Below, in pieces: positions 9,281 through 17,833 of a stretch of 29,994 bases of DNA (its first letter is position 1; the number at the start of each line of letters is the position of its first letter). Source of the DNA: JBNLAN01 sp050302175 (GTDB lineage: Bacteria > Pseudomonadota > Zetaproteobacteria > Mariprofundales > Mariprofundaceae); contig JBNLAN010000019.1 in NCBI GenBank assembly GCA_050302175.1, forward strand, positions 1 through 29,994, in the 5' to 3' direction. Position numbers and translations under genes: made by a program. The notes beneath the pieces were generated by a model. The model was not told the DNA's origin and did not search any database. It saw only the letters and a list, made by a program, of their open reading frames with translations.

Positions 9281-10237
9281 TCACTGATTTCGATGCAGCA
9301 GCAGCTTGCGCCTGTACTCCTCGGGATCCTTGGTCTGCGTCATGGCGCCACCGCGCGGATAGAGTGCATCAAACAGGCGCGAGATCCAGAAACGCAACGC
9401 CGCCCGCCGCAAAAGTACCGGCAAGGCCTGCTTTTCAGCCTCCTCGAGCTCACGCACGGTTTCGTAACCTGCAATTACTGCGGCCATACGCAGGGTATCC
9501 TCCTGCCCCGGAGATACCGCCAGCGCATTGAGCGAAATGGCGAGATCCATCGCCCAGGCGGAATCATGTGCATAATAAAAATCGATCACCCCGGAGACCG
9601 TATCACCCTCAAACAGGATATTATCGGCAAACAGGTCGCCATGAATCACGCCGGAGGGAAGCCCGGCAAACGACTGTTGCGACTGAAAATCCAGCTCATC
9701 GGAGAGCACTCTGGCAGCAATATCGCCATAACGCGCCGTCACATCGCCCATCATGCCGCCGGCGGTCTGTTCCAGCCACGCATCCCCGGTGGGATTCTCA
9801 CGACGCTCGCCGAAATCCGCTCCCGCCACATGCAGCTGTGCGAGCGCCGCACCGGCCGCCACCAGTTGCGCCTCGTTCAATCGGTCCAGCGTACGCCCTG
9901 AAAGGCAGGAGACGATGCAGCCCTGCTTCTCACCCTCATCGATTTGGACCTGGAAAAGCTGCGAGCCATCGCGACGCACCATCACATCCGGGCAAACGAA
10001 CCCCTTGTGCGCCAGGTGATGCATCAGGTGCATAAAATAGGGCAGCTCATCGGCATTCATGCGCTCGAAGATGGTCAGCACATAACGCCCGGAGGCTTGT
10101 TCCCCATCGGTATCGATAAAGAAGTTACTGTTTTCGATGCCTGCAGCAATGCCCTGAAAGCTCTTCAGCTCCCCCAGACTATAACCAGCAAGGATATCAC
10201 TGATCTGCTCGCGGCTTAATTCGGTATAAACGGACAT
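9281..10237 (-). CDS. thrB: Homoserine kinase (ThrB, aminoglycoside phosphotransferase fold)
   Basis: Homoserine kinase phosphorylates L-homoserine with ATP on the way to threonine. This 318-residue protein is the APH/choline-kinase-fold type, not the GHMP type of E. coli. It begins MSVYTELSREQ, has FQGIAAGIENSNFF and YVLTIFERM, a catalytic loop VIHGDLFADN (His199-Gly-Asp201) and the metal site VIDFYYA (Asp219). Start ATG 10237 has GGGGA 6 nt upstream. An in-frame extension to 10351 adds 38 residues unlike the family and is rejected. It is divergent from murA and co-directional with the cyclase gene. Confidence 0.93.
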   Translation of the reverse strand: MSVYTELSREQISDILAGYSLGELKSFQGIAAGIENSNFFIDTDGEQASGRYVLTIFERMNADELPYFMHLMHHLAHKGFVCPDVMVRRDGSQLFQVQIDEGEKQGCIVSCLSGRTLDRLNEAQLVAAGAALAQLHVAGADFGERRENPTGDAWLEQTAGGMMGDVTARYGDIAARVLSDELDFQSQQSFAGLPSGVIHGDLFADNILFEGDTVSGVIDFYYAHDSAWAMDLAISLNALAVSPGQEDTLRMAAVIAGYETVRELEEAEKQALPVLLRRAALRFWISRLFDALYPRGGAMTQTKDPEEYRRKLLLHRNQ

Positions 10238-10377
10238 AGCATCCCCGGTGTGGCTCTGAATGTGGCAAGGATGACGATTTACCCCCCAAAACACCAGTGC
10301 GCGCCCATGCATGTGTTCTTGTTCGACGCCCCCCCATTGGGTAGCTTGCACGGCTCATCAACAGGGCGGATAACTCA

Positions 10378-11680
<1,303 letters not shown>

Positions 11681-11694
<14 letters not shown>

Positions 11695-12367
11695 AATCCA
11701 ACCGCTCACCATCGCCCTCTCCAAGGGACGCATCCTGAACGACACGCTGCCGCTGCTTGAAGCCGCAGGGCTCACCCCGAATGAGGATGTCAACAAGACC
11801 CGCAAACTGATGGTGGATGGCCCTGCCCTGCCCGATGGCACCCCGGTGAGGTTCCTGATTATCCGTGCGGCCGATGTCTGCACCTATGTCGAGCGCGGCG
11901 CTGCCGATCTCGGCATTGTGGGCAGAGACCTCTTGCTGGAGCACCGCCCGCATGTATTCGAACCGCTCGATCTCAAGATCGGCGTTTGCAGATTGTGCAT
12001 CGCCGGACCCAGGGATCTGGTTGCCGCCGGCAAACCCAAACGTGGTAGCCGCATTCGCGTCGCCACCAAGTACGATCACGTGGCCGAACAGTACTTTCTG
12101 TCGCAAGGTGTGCAGGCCGACATCATCCACCTCTACGGCTCCATGGAGCTTGCCCCGCTGGTACAGATGGCTGAGCGCATCGTGGATGTGGTTGAAACCG
12201 GCAGTACCCTCAAAGCCAATGGGCTTGTGGAAGAGGAGACCCTGTACGATATTTCAAGCCGCCTGATCGCCAACCCGGCCAGCTTCGCCACCCGCAGCGC
12301 CCTGATCCAGCCGATCATTGCCAAGCTGCGCGAAGCGGTAGAGGTCAGGAAGGGGGAAAAATCATGA
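11681..12367 (+). CDS. hisG: ATP phosphoribosyltransferase, short-form catalytic subunit
   Basis: HisG condenses ATP and PRPP, the first step of histidine synthesis. At 228 residues it is the short form, lacking the C-terminal regulatory domain of long HisG. Motifs include LTIALSKGRI, ADLGIVGRDLL, RVATKYDHVAEQYF and IIHLYGSMELAPL, with the PRPP site DVVETGSTLKAN. Family knowledge says short HisG needs the HisZ subunit for activity and feedback control; no hisZ is in this window. GTG 11681 is chosen because GGGAG lies 6 nt upstream. It overlaps the murA end by 14 nt and hisD by ATGA. Confidence 0.96.
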
Positions 12368-13662
12368 GCAACATCAAACGTCTGGATACCCGCGAACCCG
12401 ATTTCAGAAAGCAACTGGATGCCCTCTTATCGCGCGAAACCGATACCGGCGCCGATGTGCAGCACCTGGTGGCCGGCATCCTCGAGGATGTGAAAAGCCG
12501 TGGCGATGCCGCCCTGTGCGAATACACCGCCAAATTCGACGGCTGGACCTGCACGCCGGAGAACATGGTGATCACACGCGAGCGCATGGAAGCGGCGTGG
12601 AAATCCGTTTCGGACATGGATCGCGAATCCTTGGAGCTCGCTGCTGCGCGCATCCGCGCCTACCACGAACACCAGAAACCGGAGAATTTCGAGTTCAGGG
12701 ACGAGGTGGGCTTCACCCTCGGTCAGCGTGTCACCCCGCTCGACCGCGCCGGCCTCTATGTGCCGGGCGGCAAGGCCGCCTACCCCTCCTCGGTGCTGAT
12801 GAATGCCGTGCCTGCCAAGGTGGCGGGCGTGGAGGAGATCGTCATGGTGGTGCCGACCCCGGGCGGCGAAATGAACGAACTGGTACTGGCTGCGGCCTAC
12901 ATCGCCGGCGTGCAGAAAGGCTTCGCTGTCGGTGGCGCGCAGGCGGTGGCAGCTCTGGCCTACGGCACCGGGACCGTGCCTGCGGTGGACAAAATCGTCG
13001 GCCCCGGCAACAAATTCGTCTCGGCAGCAAAAAGACAGGTATTCGGCACCTGCGGTATCGATATGATTGCGGGGCCTTCCGAGATCGTGGTGGTAGCAGA
13101 TGGTGGCAATCCCGAGTGGCTGGCGGCGGATTTTCTATCGCAGGCCGAGCATGATGAAGCCGCGCAATCAATCTTCATCTCCACCGACCTCGATCTGATT
13201 GAAGCGGTGGCTGCAGCCATCGAAACGCACCTGAAAAACCTGCCGCGCGAAGCGATCGCCCGCGCCTCGGTAGAGACGCACGGCGCCCTGATCCACGCCG
13301 CCGACTGGTCGGCTGCCGCCGATGCGGTCAACATCATCGCTCCCGAGCACCTGGAACTGGCACTAGATGATCCCGACATGCTGCTGCCCTACATCAAGCA
13401 TGCAGGTGCGATCTTCCTCGGCCACTTCGTGCCGGAGGCGTTGGGCGACTACGTGGCCGGCCCCAACCATGTGCTGCCAACCAACCGCACCGCACGCTTC
13501 TCCAGCCCTTTGGGCGTGTACGACTTCACCAAGCGCAGCAGCATCATTCGCTCCTCCATGGAGGGGGTGAAGGCGGTCGGCACTGCGGCGGCGCATCTGG
13601 CGCACCGCGAGGGCTTGCAGGCGCACGCGCTGACACTCGAATTGAGACTGAAAGACGAGTAA
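12364..13662 (+). CDS. hisD: Histidinol dehydrogenase
   Basis: HisD oxidises L-histidinol to L-histidine in two NAD+-dependent steps, the end of the pathway. The 432 residues carry GLYVPGGKAAYPSSVLM, GPGNKFVSAAKRQVFG and the zinc site SQAEHDE (Gln260, His263), with Asp362 and His421 as the other expected ligands. The catalytic pair Glu329-His330 is in IAPEHLEL. Length is typical. The ATG overlaps the hisG stop as ATGA, so translation is coupled. A 72-nt gap follows before hisC. Confidence 0.97.
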   Translation: MSNIKRLDTREPDFRKQLDALLSRETDTGADVQHLVAGILEDVKSRGDAALCEYTAKFDGWTCTPENMVITRERMEAAWKSVSDMDRESLELAAARIRAYHEHQKPENFEFRDEVGFTLGQRVTPLDRAGLYVPGGKAAYPSSVLMNAVPAKVAGVEEIVMVVPTPGGEMNELVLAAAYIAGVQKGFAVGGAQAVAALAYGTGTVPAVDKIVGPGNKFVSAAKRQVFGTCGIDMIAGPSEIVVVADGGNPEWLAADFLSQAEHDEAAQSIFISTDLDLIEAVAAAIETHLKNLPREAIARASVETHGALIHAADWSAAADAVNIIAPEHLELALDDPDMLLPYIKHAGAIFLGHFVPEALGDYVAGPNHVLPTNRTARFSSPLGVYDFTKRSSIIRSSMEGVKAVGTAAAHLAHREGLQAHALTLELRLKDE

Positions 13663-13734
13663 CAACTTTCGTCTAAAATAGATACGAACAATAAATAGTG
13701 AGGGGCAAGGAAGTCCCGAACGGATGGTATTAAA

Positions 13735-14769
13735 TTGATCAGAGCCGATATTAAATCCCTTGCTGCCTACCACGTGCAGGATAGCCGGGGTATGGTGAAA
13801 CTCGATGCGATGGAAAATCCGTTTCCATTGCCGGAGAAGCTGCGCGCGGCGTGGACAAAGCAACTGGGCGAGACCGACGTCAACCGCTATCCCGATGCGG
13901 AGATGATGGGGCTGCGCAGCAAAATCGCCGCACTCGATAATCTCAAGCCCGAGAACGTGCTGATCGGCAATGGCTCCGACGAAATCATCCAGATGCTGCT
14001 AATGGCGGCGGAGACGGGGCCCTGCCTGGTGCCCGAGCCGACCTTCGTGATGTATGGCCTCATCTCGCGCTGGCTGAAGCGCCCGGTCACATCCATCCCG
14101 CTAGATCAACATTTCAACCTCAACGCCGACAAGTGGCTGCAGATCGCCGCACGCGAAAAGGCGGCCATCGCCTTCCTCGCCTGCCCAAACAACCCGACCG
14201 GCAACATGTGGCCGCTTGAGGAGATCCGCCGCATCGCAGGCCATTTCAGGGGGTTAATCGTGATTGATGAAGCCTATCTTCCATTCGCCGACCAGACCCA
14301 CACCAGCCTGATTGCACCGAATGTGGTGGTGCTGCGCACCTTTTCCAAGCTCGGCTGGGCGGGCTTGCGTTTCGGCTACCTCTTGGGAGATGCCAATACC
14401 ATCAGCGAGCTCAACAAGGTGCGCCTGCCCTACAACATCAACTCGCTGACCCAGACCGCCGCCGACTTCCTGCTCGACCACATGAGCGATTTCAACAAGC
14501 AGGCAGCCACGATTCGCAAGGAGCGTGAGCGCGTGGCAGTGGAGTTAACGAAAATGGAAGATATCGAGGTGTTTCCGTCGCAGGCGAACTTTTTACTGAT
14601 CCGCCTCAATCAGGCAACCCAGGTGTTCGAAGCACTGAAAGCGAAAAACATCCTGATCAAAAACATGGATGCTTCGCACACCTTGCTCAAAAACTGCCTG
14701 CGCGTCACGATTGGCACCAAAGAGGAGAACAATATCTTCCTCGCCGCCATGAAGGAGATACGCGCATGA
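13735..14769 (+). CDS. hisC: Histidinol-phosphate aminotransferase
   Basis: HisC is a PLP enzyme converting imidazole acetol-phosphate and glutamate to histidinol phosphate. The 344 residues show MVKLDAMENPFPLP, RYPDAEMMGLR, CPNNPTGN, VIDEAYLPFA and the PLP-lysine motif RTFSKLGWAGLRFG with Lys205. The start is TTG 13735 (MIRADIKSLAAYHV), with only a weak GGATGG upstream. A nearby ATG at 13723 reads four codons to a stop and cannot start the gene. It overlaps hisB by ATGA. The paralogous aromatic aminotransferases are less likely given the his context. Confidence 0.95.
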   Translation: MIRADIKSLAAYHVQDSRGMVKLDAMENPFPLPEKLRAAWTKQLGETDVNRYPDAEMMGLRSKIAALDNLKPENVLIGNGSDEIIQMLLMAAETGPCLVPEPTFVMYGLISRWLKRPVTSIPLDQHFNLNADKWLQIAAREKAAIAFLACPNNPTGNMWPLEEIRRIAGHFRGLIVIDEAYLPFADQTHTSLIAPNVVVLRTFSKLGWAGLRFGYLLGDANTISELNKVRLPYNINSLTQTAADFLLDHMSDFNKQAATIRKERERVAVELTKMEDIEVFPSQANFLLIRLNQATQVFEALKAKNILIKNMDASHTLLKNCLRVTIGTKEENNIFLAAMKEIRA

Positions 14770-15365
14770 GCAAGACCCAACGCACGGCCAGCATCGAACG
14801 CCAGACCAAAGAGACCGATATCCGCCTCTCCCTGAACCTGGACGGTAAGGGCCAGAGCTCCCTGCTCTCCTCCGGCATCCCCTTTCTCGACCACATGCTG
14901 GCGCAGATTGCCCGCCACGGCCTGATCGACCTCGATATCAACGCCAAGGGCGATCTCGAGATCGACGCGCATCATACGGTTGAAGACATCGGCATCTGCT
15001 TCGGCGAAGCGCTCAGAGAGGCGATCGGCGACAAGAGGGGTATCGTGCGCTACGGCCATGCCTACGTGCCGCTGGACGAAGCGCTCTCCCGCGTCGTGCT
15101 CGACCTCTCCGGTCGCCCGGGGCTGGAGTACCACGTGGCGTTCCCGAAGGAGACGGTCGGCGGCTTCGACGTGGAGCTGTTCAAGGAGTTTTTCCAGGCG
15201 GTGAGCAACCATGGTCGCATCACGCTGCACATCGATGCCATCCGCGGGGATAACAACCACCACATCATCGAGACGGTGTTTAAGGCCTTCGGGCGCGCCC
15301 TGCGCATGGCGGTGGAGCCCGACCCGCGTGTAACCGGCATCCCCTCGACCAAAGGCGCACTGTAA
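14766..15365 (+). CDS. hisB: Imidazoleglycerol-phosphate dehydratase (monofunctional)
   Basis: HisB removes water from imidazole glycerol phosphate. The 199-residue length is that of the single-domain dehydratase; the N-terminal histidinol-phosphatase of the E. coli fusion is absent. The two metal-binding repeats are clear: DAHHTVEDIGICFGEAL, and DNNHHIIETVFKAFGRAL near residue 160. The last residues read TGIPSTKGAL, usual for the family. The ATG overlaps the hisC stop. Histidinol phosphatase must come from another locus. Confidence 0.97.
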   Translation: MSKTQRTASIERQTKETDIRLSLNLDGKGQSSLLSSGIPFLDHMLAQIARHGLIDLDINAKGDLEIDAHHTVEDIGICFGEALREAIGDKRGIVRYGHAYVPLDEALSRVVLDLSGRPGLEYHVAFPKETVGGFDVELFKEFFQAVSNHGRITLHIDAIRGDNNHHIIETVFKAFGRALRMAVEPDPRVTGIPSTKGAL

Positions 15366-15372
15366 AAGGAAT

Positions 15373-15452
15373 TCACCGCAGAGTACGCAAAGTTTCGCAG
15401 AGAAAAGACAAGTCAGGCCTTCCTTTGCGTACCTCTGCGTACTTTGCGGTGA
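15373..15452. repeat. Imperfect inverted repeat between hisB and hisH
   Basis: The left arm (15373-15403, starting TCACCGCAGAGTACGCAAAG) is the near reverse complement of the right arm (15422-15452, ending TACTTTGCGGTGA). I count 25 of 31 positions paired, several mismatches being A/G changes that become G-U pairs in RNA, around an 18-nt loop. Each arm is built from a CGCAAAG/CGCAGAG unit repeated about every 10-12 nt. It fills most of the 109-nt gap in an otherwise overlapping operon. It looks like a dispersed palindromic element of the REP/MITE kind. Confidence 0.8.
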
Positions 15453-15474
15453 CAGATAGGAATATAAGAATCGA

Positions 15475-16104
15475 ATGATTGGATTGATTGATTACGGCAT
15501 GGGCAACATGCACTCCATCGGCAAAGCACTCGAGCATGTCGGCGGAGTGGTGCGCATCGTCAAGCAACCGGAGGAGCTCGCAGGCACCGAGCGTATCGTA
15601 TTGCCCGGTGTGGGCGCCTTCCGCGACTGCATCGCCAGGCTGCAAGAGACAGGTATGGATGAAGGCCTGAAAGAGGAAGCAGCCAAAGGCACTCCTCTTC
15701 TGGGAATCTGCCTGGGTATGCAGGCCTTGATGAGCGTCTCCTTCGAGTTCGGCCAATACGAAGGGCTCGGCCTCATTCCAGGAAGTGTCAAACCCTTCCC
15801 CGAGGAGTTCCCGGCGCGAGGTCTGAAAATCCCGCACATGGGCTGGAACGATGTGGTGTTTGCATCGGATAAAGCGCTGCACCCGGTGCTCACCCCCCTC
15901 AAGGGGCAGCAGGTTTACTACGTGCACTCCTATGTCTGTATTCCTGATGAGCCTGAACACATTCTGGCCGCCTGCTCGTATGGGGATTACCCCTTTGCCG
16001 CCTGTGTGGGGCGCGACAATATCGTGGCAGCGCAGTTCCACCCGGAAAAATCTCAAAAGGCGGGACTCGCTATGCTGGAGGCATTCATCAAGTGGCAACC
16101 GTGA
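15475..16104 (+). CDS. hisH: Imidazole glycerol phosphate synthase, glutamine amidotransferase subunit
   Basis: HisH supplies ammonia from glutamine to HisF in the IGP synthase heterodimer. The 209 residues have the class I amidotransferase triad: Cys79 in LLGICLGMQ, His189 and Glu191 in AAQFHPEKS. The N-terminal MIGLIDYGMGNMHSI and LPGVGAFRDC are typical. The ATG start at 15475 has only a weak Shine-Dalgarno and follows the palindromic element by 22 nt. The 3' end overlaps hisA by 13 nt. Confidence 0.97.
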   Translation: MIGLIDYGMGNMHSIGKALEHVGGVVRIVKQPEELAGTERIVLPGVGAFRDCIARLQETGMDEGLKEEAAKGTPLLGICLGMQALMSVSFEFGQYEGLGLIPGSVKPFPEEFPARGLKIPHMGWNDVVFASDKALHPVLTPLKGQQVYYVHSYVCIPDEPEHILAACSYGDYPFAACVGRDNIVAAQFHPEKSQKAGLAMLEAFIKWQP

Positions 16105-16850
16105 GCGTGAACAAGCCCAAAAAATTCGAACTGATCCCCGCCATCGACCTCAAGGGCGGCGTGTGTGTGCGCCTGAAACAGGGTCGCATGGACGAGGCTA
16201 CCGTCTACGGCTCCGATCCGGGCGCGATGGCCGAACACTGGCAGAACCTGGGAGCGACACGGCTGCACGTGGTCGATCTCGATGGCGCTTTCGCCGGCAA
16301 GCCAGCCAATAGGGCCGCGATTCAATCGATCTGTGAACGGCTGACCATTCCGGTGCAGCTCGGTGGTGGTCTGCGCGATCTCTCCATGATCGAAGGCATG
16401 CTGGGGCTCGGCATCCAGCGCGTAATTCTCGGCTCCGTCGCCATCTCCAACCCGAAGCTGGTCTCCGAGGCCTGTCGCGAGTTTCCAGGGCGGATTTGTG
16501 TGGGGATCGATGCCAGGGGCGGCATGGTGGCCGTGCATGGCTGGGACGACGTCACCGGCGTGAAAGCGGTGGAGCTGGCACAGCAATTCGAGAATGATGG
16601 GGTCGCTGCCATCATCTACACCGATATCGCCCGCGATGGCATGCTCTCCGGCCCCAATATCGAGGAGACGGTGAATCTCGCCAAATCGGTCTCCATCCCG
16701 GTGATCGTCTCCGGCGGCATCGCCTCGATGGAAAACGTGCGTGCCTGTGCGACGCATGCGAATTCCGGCATCTGCGGCGCCATCACCGGTCGCGCCATCT
16801 ACGAGGGCACCCTCGATTTCGCTCAGGCGATGAAGGAGTTAAGTGCATGA
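16092..16850 (+). CDS. hisA: ProFAR isomerase (phosphoribosylformimino-AICAR isomerase)
   Basis: HisA is a TIM-barrel enzyme that isomerises ProFAR to PRFAR. The 252 residues include LIPAIDLKGGVCVRL with the catalytic Asp19, the phosphate motifs VQLGGGLRD and VIVSGGIAS, and YTDIARDGMLSGPN carrying the second acid. GTG 16092 is favoured because GGAGG lies 10 nt upstream inside hisH. GTG 16101, which overlaps the hisH stop as GTGA, and GTG 16107 are in-frame alternatives that remove only 3-5 residues. A 125-nt gap follows before hisF. Confidence 0.96.
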   Translation: MATVSVNKPKKFELIPAIDLKGGVCVRLKQGRMDEATVYGSDPGAMAEHWQNLGATRLHVVDLDGAFAGKPANRAAIQSICERLTIPVQLGGGLRDLSMIEGMLGLGIQRVILGSVAISNPKLVSEACREFPGRICVGIDARGGMVAVHGWDDVTGVKAVELAQQFENDGVAAIIYTDIARDGMLSGPNIEETVNLAKSVSIPVIVSGGIASMENVRACATHANSGICGAITGRAIYEGTLDFAQAMKELSA

Positions 16851-16866
16851 ATAGGGCCACCCTTCT

Positions 16867-16961
16867 CCCTACAGGATGTAGGGCGAGCGAACAACGTGAG
16901 CTCGTAAGCGATGCAAAACCACGCTTTTGCAGAGCGATAAAAGCCGTAGGGCAGGACGCCC
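16867..16961. repeat. Palindrome-containing spacer between hisA and hisF
   Basis: The 125-nt hisA-hisF gap contains a perfect 7-bp hairpin (CCCTACA 16867-16873, TGTAGGG 16877-16883, loop GGA). It also has GCTTTT/AAAAGC (16923-16928/16939-16944) and GGGC/GCCC (16949-16952/16958-16961). The motif GTAGGGC appears near both ends, in TGTAGGGCGAG and CGTAGGGCAGG. No T tract follows any stem, so these are not terminators. The right edge supplies GGAGG (16962-16966), the hisF ribosome-binding site. It may be a second, different palindromic insertion. Confidence 0.5.
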
Positions 16962-16975
16962 GGAGGCGTATCTAA

Positions 16976-17752
16976 ATGCTATCCAAACGCATTATCCCCT
17001 GCCTCGATGTCGCCCACGGCCGTGTGGTCAAGGGCGTGAAGTTCGTCGACATCATCGATGCCGGCGACCCGGTCGAGGCGGCCATCCGCTACGATGAACA
17101 GGGCGCCGACGAGCTCTGTTTTCTCGACATCCGCGCTTCGCACGAAAACCGCGACACGCTCTATCACATGGTCACGGATGTGGCGGAGAATGTATTCATG
17201 CCACTCACTGTCGGCGGTGGCGTCAAAGAGCTCGCCGATATCGAGAACCTGCTGCATGCCGGTGCGGATAAGGTATCCATCAACACCGCGGCGATCTTCA
17301 ACCCGGAGTTCGTCAAAGAGGCAGCGATGCGCTTCGGCTCCTCCACCATCGTGGTGGCAGTCGATGCGAAACGCGTTGAAGATGCTCAGGGGGGGCACTG
17401 GGAGTGCTTCACGCACGGCGGCCGCAAGCCGACCGGTATCAATGCCGTAGAGTGGGCCAAACGGATGAGCGACTACGGCGCAGGCGAAATACTCCTCACA
17501 AGCATGGATGCCGACGGCACCAAAGAGGGGTACGATATTCCGCTGACGCGTGCCGTGGCCGAAACTGTCTCCGCCAACGTGGTGGCATCGGGTGGCGTCG
17601 GCACGCTGGAGCATATGGCCGAAGGGCTTACGGAAGGGAAAGCCGATGCAGTGCTCGCCGCCTCCATCTTCCATTTCGGCACCTATACCATTGCCGAAAC
17701 CAAGGCTTACCTGGCCGGGCAAGGCATCCCCGTTCGTATCCAGGCGAATTAG
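16976..17752 (+). CDS. hisF: Imidazole glycerol phosphate synthase, cyclase subunit
   Basis: HisF converts PRFAR plus ammonia from HisH into IGP and AICAR, which returns to purine synthesis. The 258-residue TIM barrel has the catalytic Asp11 (IPCLDVAHGRVVKG) and Asp130 (VVAVDAKRV). The half-barrel motifs FMPLTVGGGVK and NVVASGGVGTLEH are present. The ATG start has GGAGG 9 nt upstream. It is the last his gene here and converges on the histidine kinase gene. hisI/hisE, which usually follow hisF, are missing. Confidence 0.97.
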   Translation: MLSKRIIPCLDVAHGRVVKGVKFVDIIDAGDPVEAAIRYDEQGADELCFLDIRASHENRDTLYHMVTDVAENVFMPLTVGGGVKELADIENLLHAGADKVSINTAAIFNPEFVKEAAMRFGSSTIVVAVDAKRVEDAQGGHWECFTHGGRKPTGINAVEWAKRMSDYGAGEILLTSMDADGTKEGYDIPLTRAVAETVSANVVASGGVGTLEHMAEGLTEGKADAVLAASIFHFGTYTIAETKAYLAGQGIPVRIQAN

Positions 17753-17757
17753 AACTT

Positions 17758-17783
17758 AAAAAAATATAAAGCTCCGGAGAGCT
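17758..17783 (-). terminator. Probable Rho-independent terminator of the histidine kinase gene
   Basis: On the minus strand a 5-bp stem AGCTC/GAGCT with a 4-nt loop (17783-17770) is followed by TTATATTTTTTT (17769-17758). It lies about 50 nt past the kinase stop codon. The stem is short but the T tract is long. On the plus strand no T tract follows, so hisF is not clearly terminated by it. Confidence 0.5.
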
Positions 17784-17833
17784 GGAAAGACCGGCCGGAA
17801 AGCGTAACACCTCGGCCAGCAGAGTTCTCAGGG

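Noticed and set aside
8453..9901. A 482-codon open frame on the plus strand, antisense to the cyclase and thrB genes
   Set aside because: It spans two well-recognised genes and the gap between them. Its translation is His/Arg-rich with no family resemblance, and codon-bias mirroring in GC-rich DNA explains it.
10238..10351. A 38-residue N-terminal extension of ThrB
   Set aside because: The family starts at MSVYT, which has a good ribosome-binding site at 10237. The extension has no family similarity.
16867..16883. CCCTACA/TGTAGGG hairpin considered as a terminator after hisA
   Set aside because: No T tract follows the stem, and hisF lies just downstream on the same strand.
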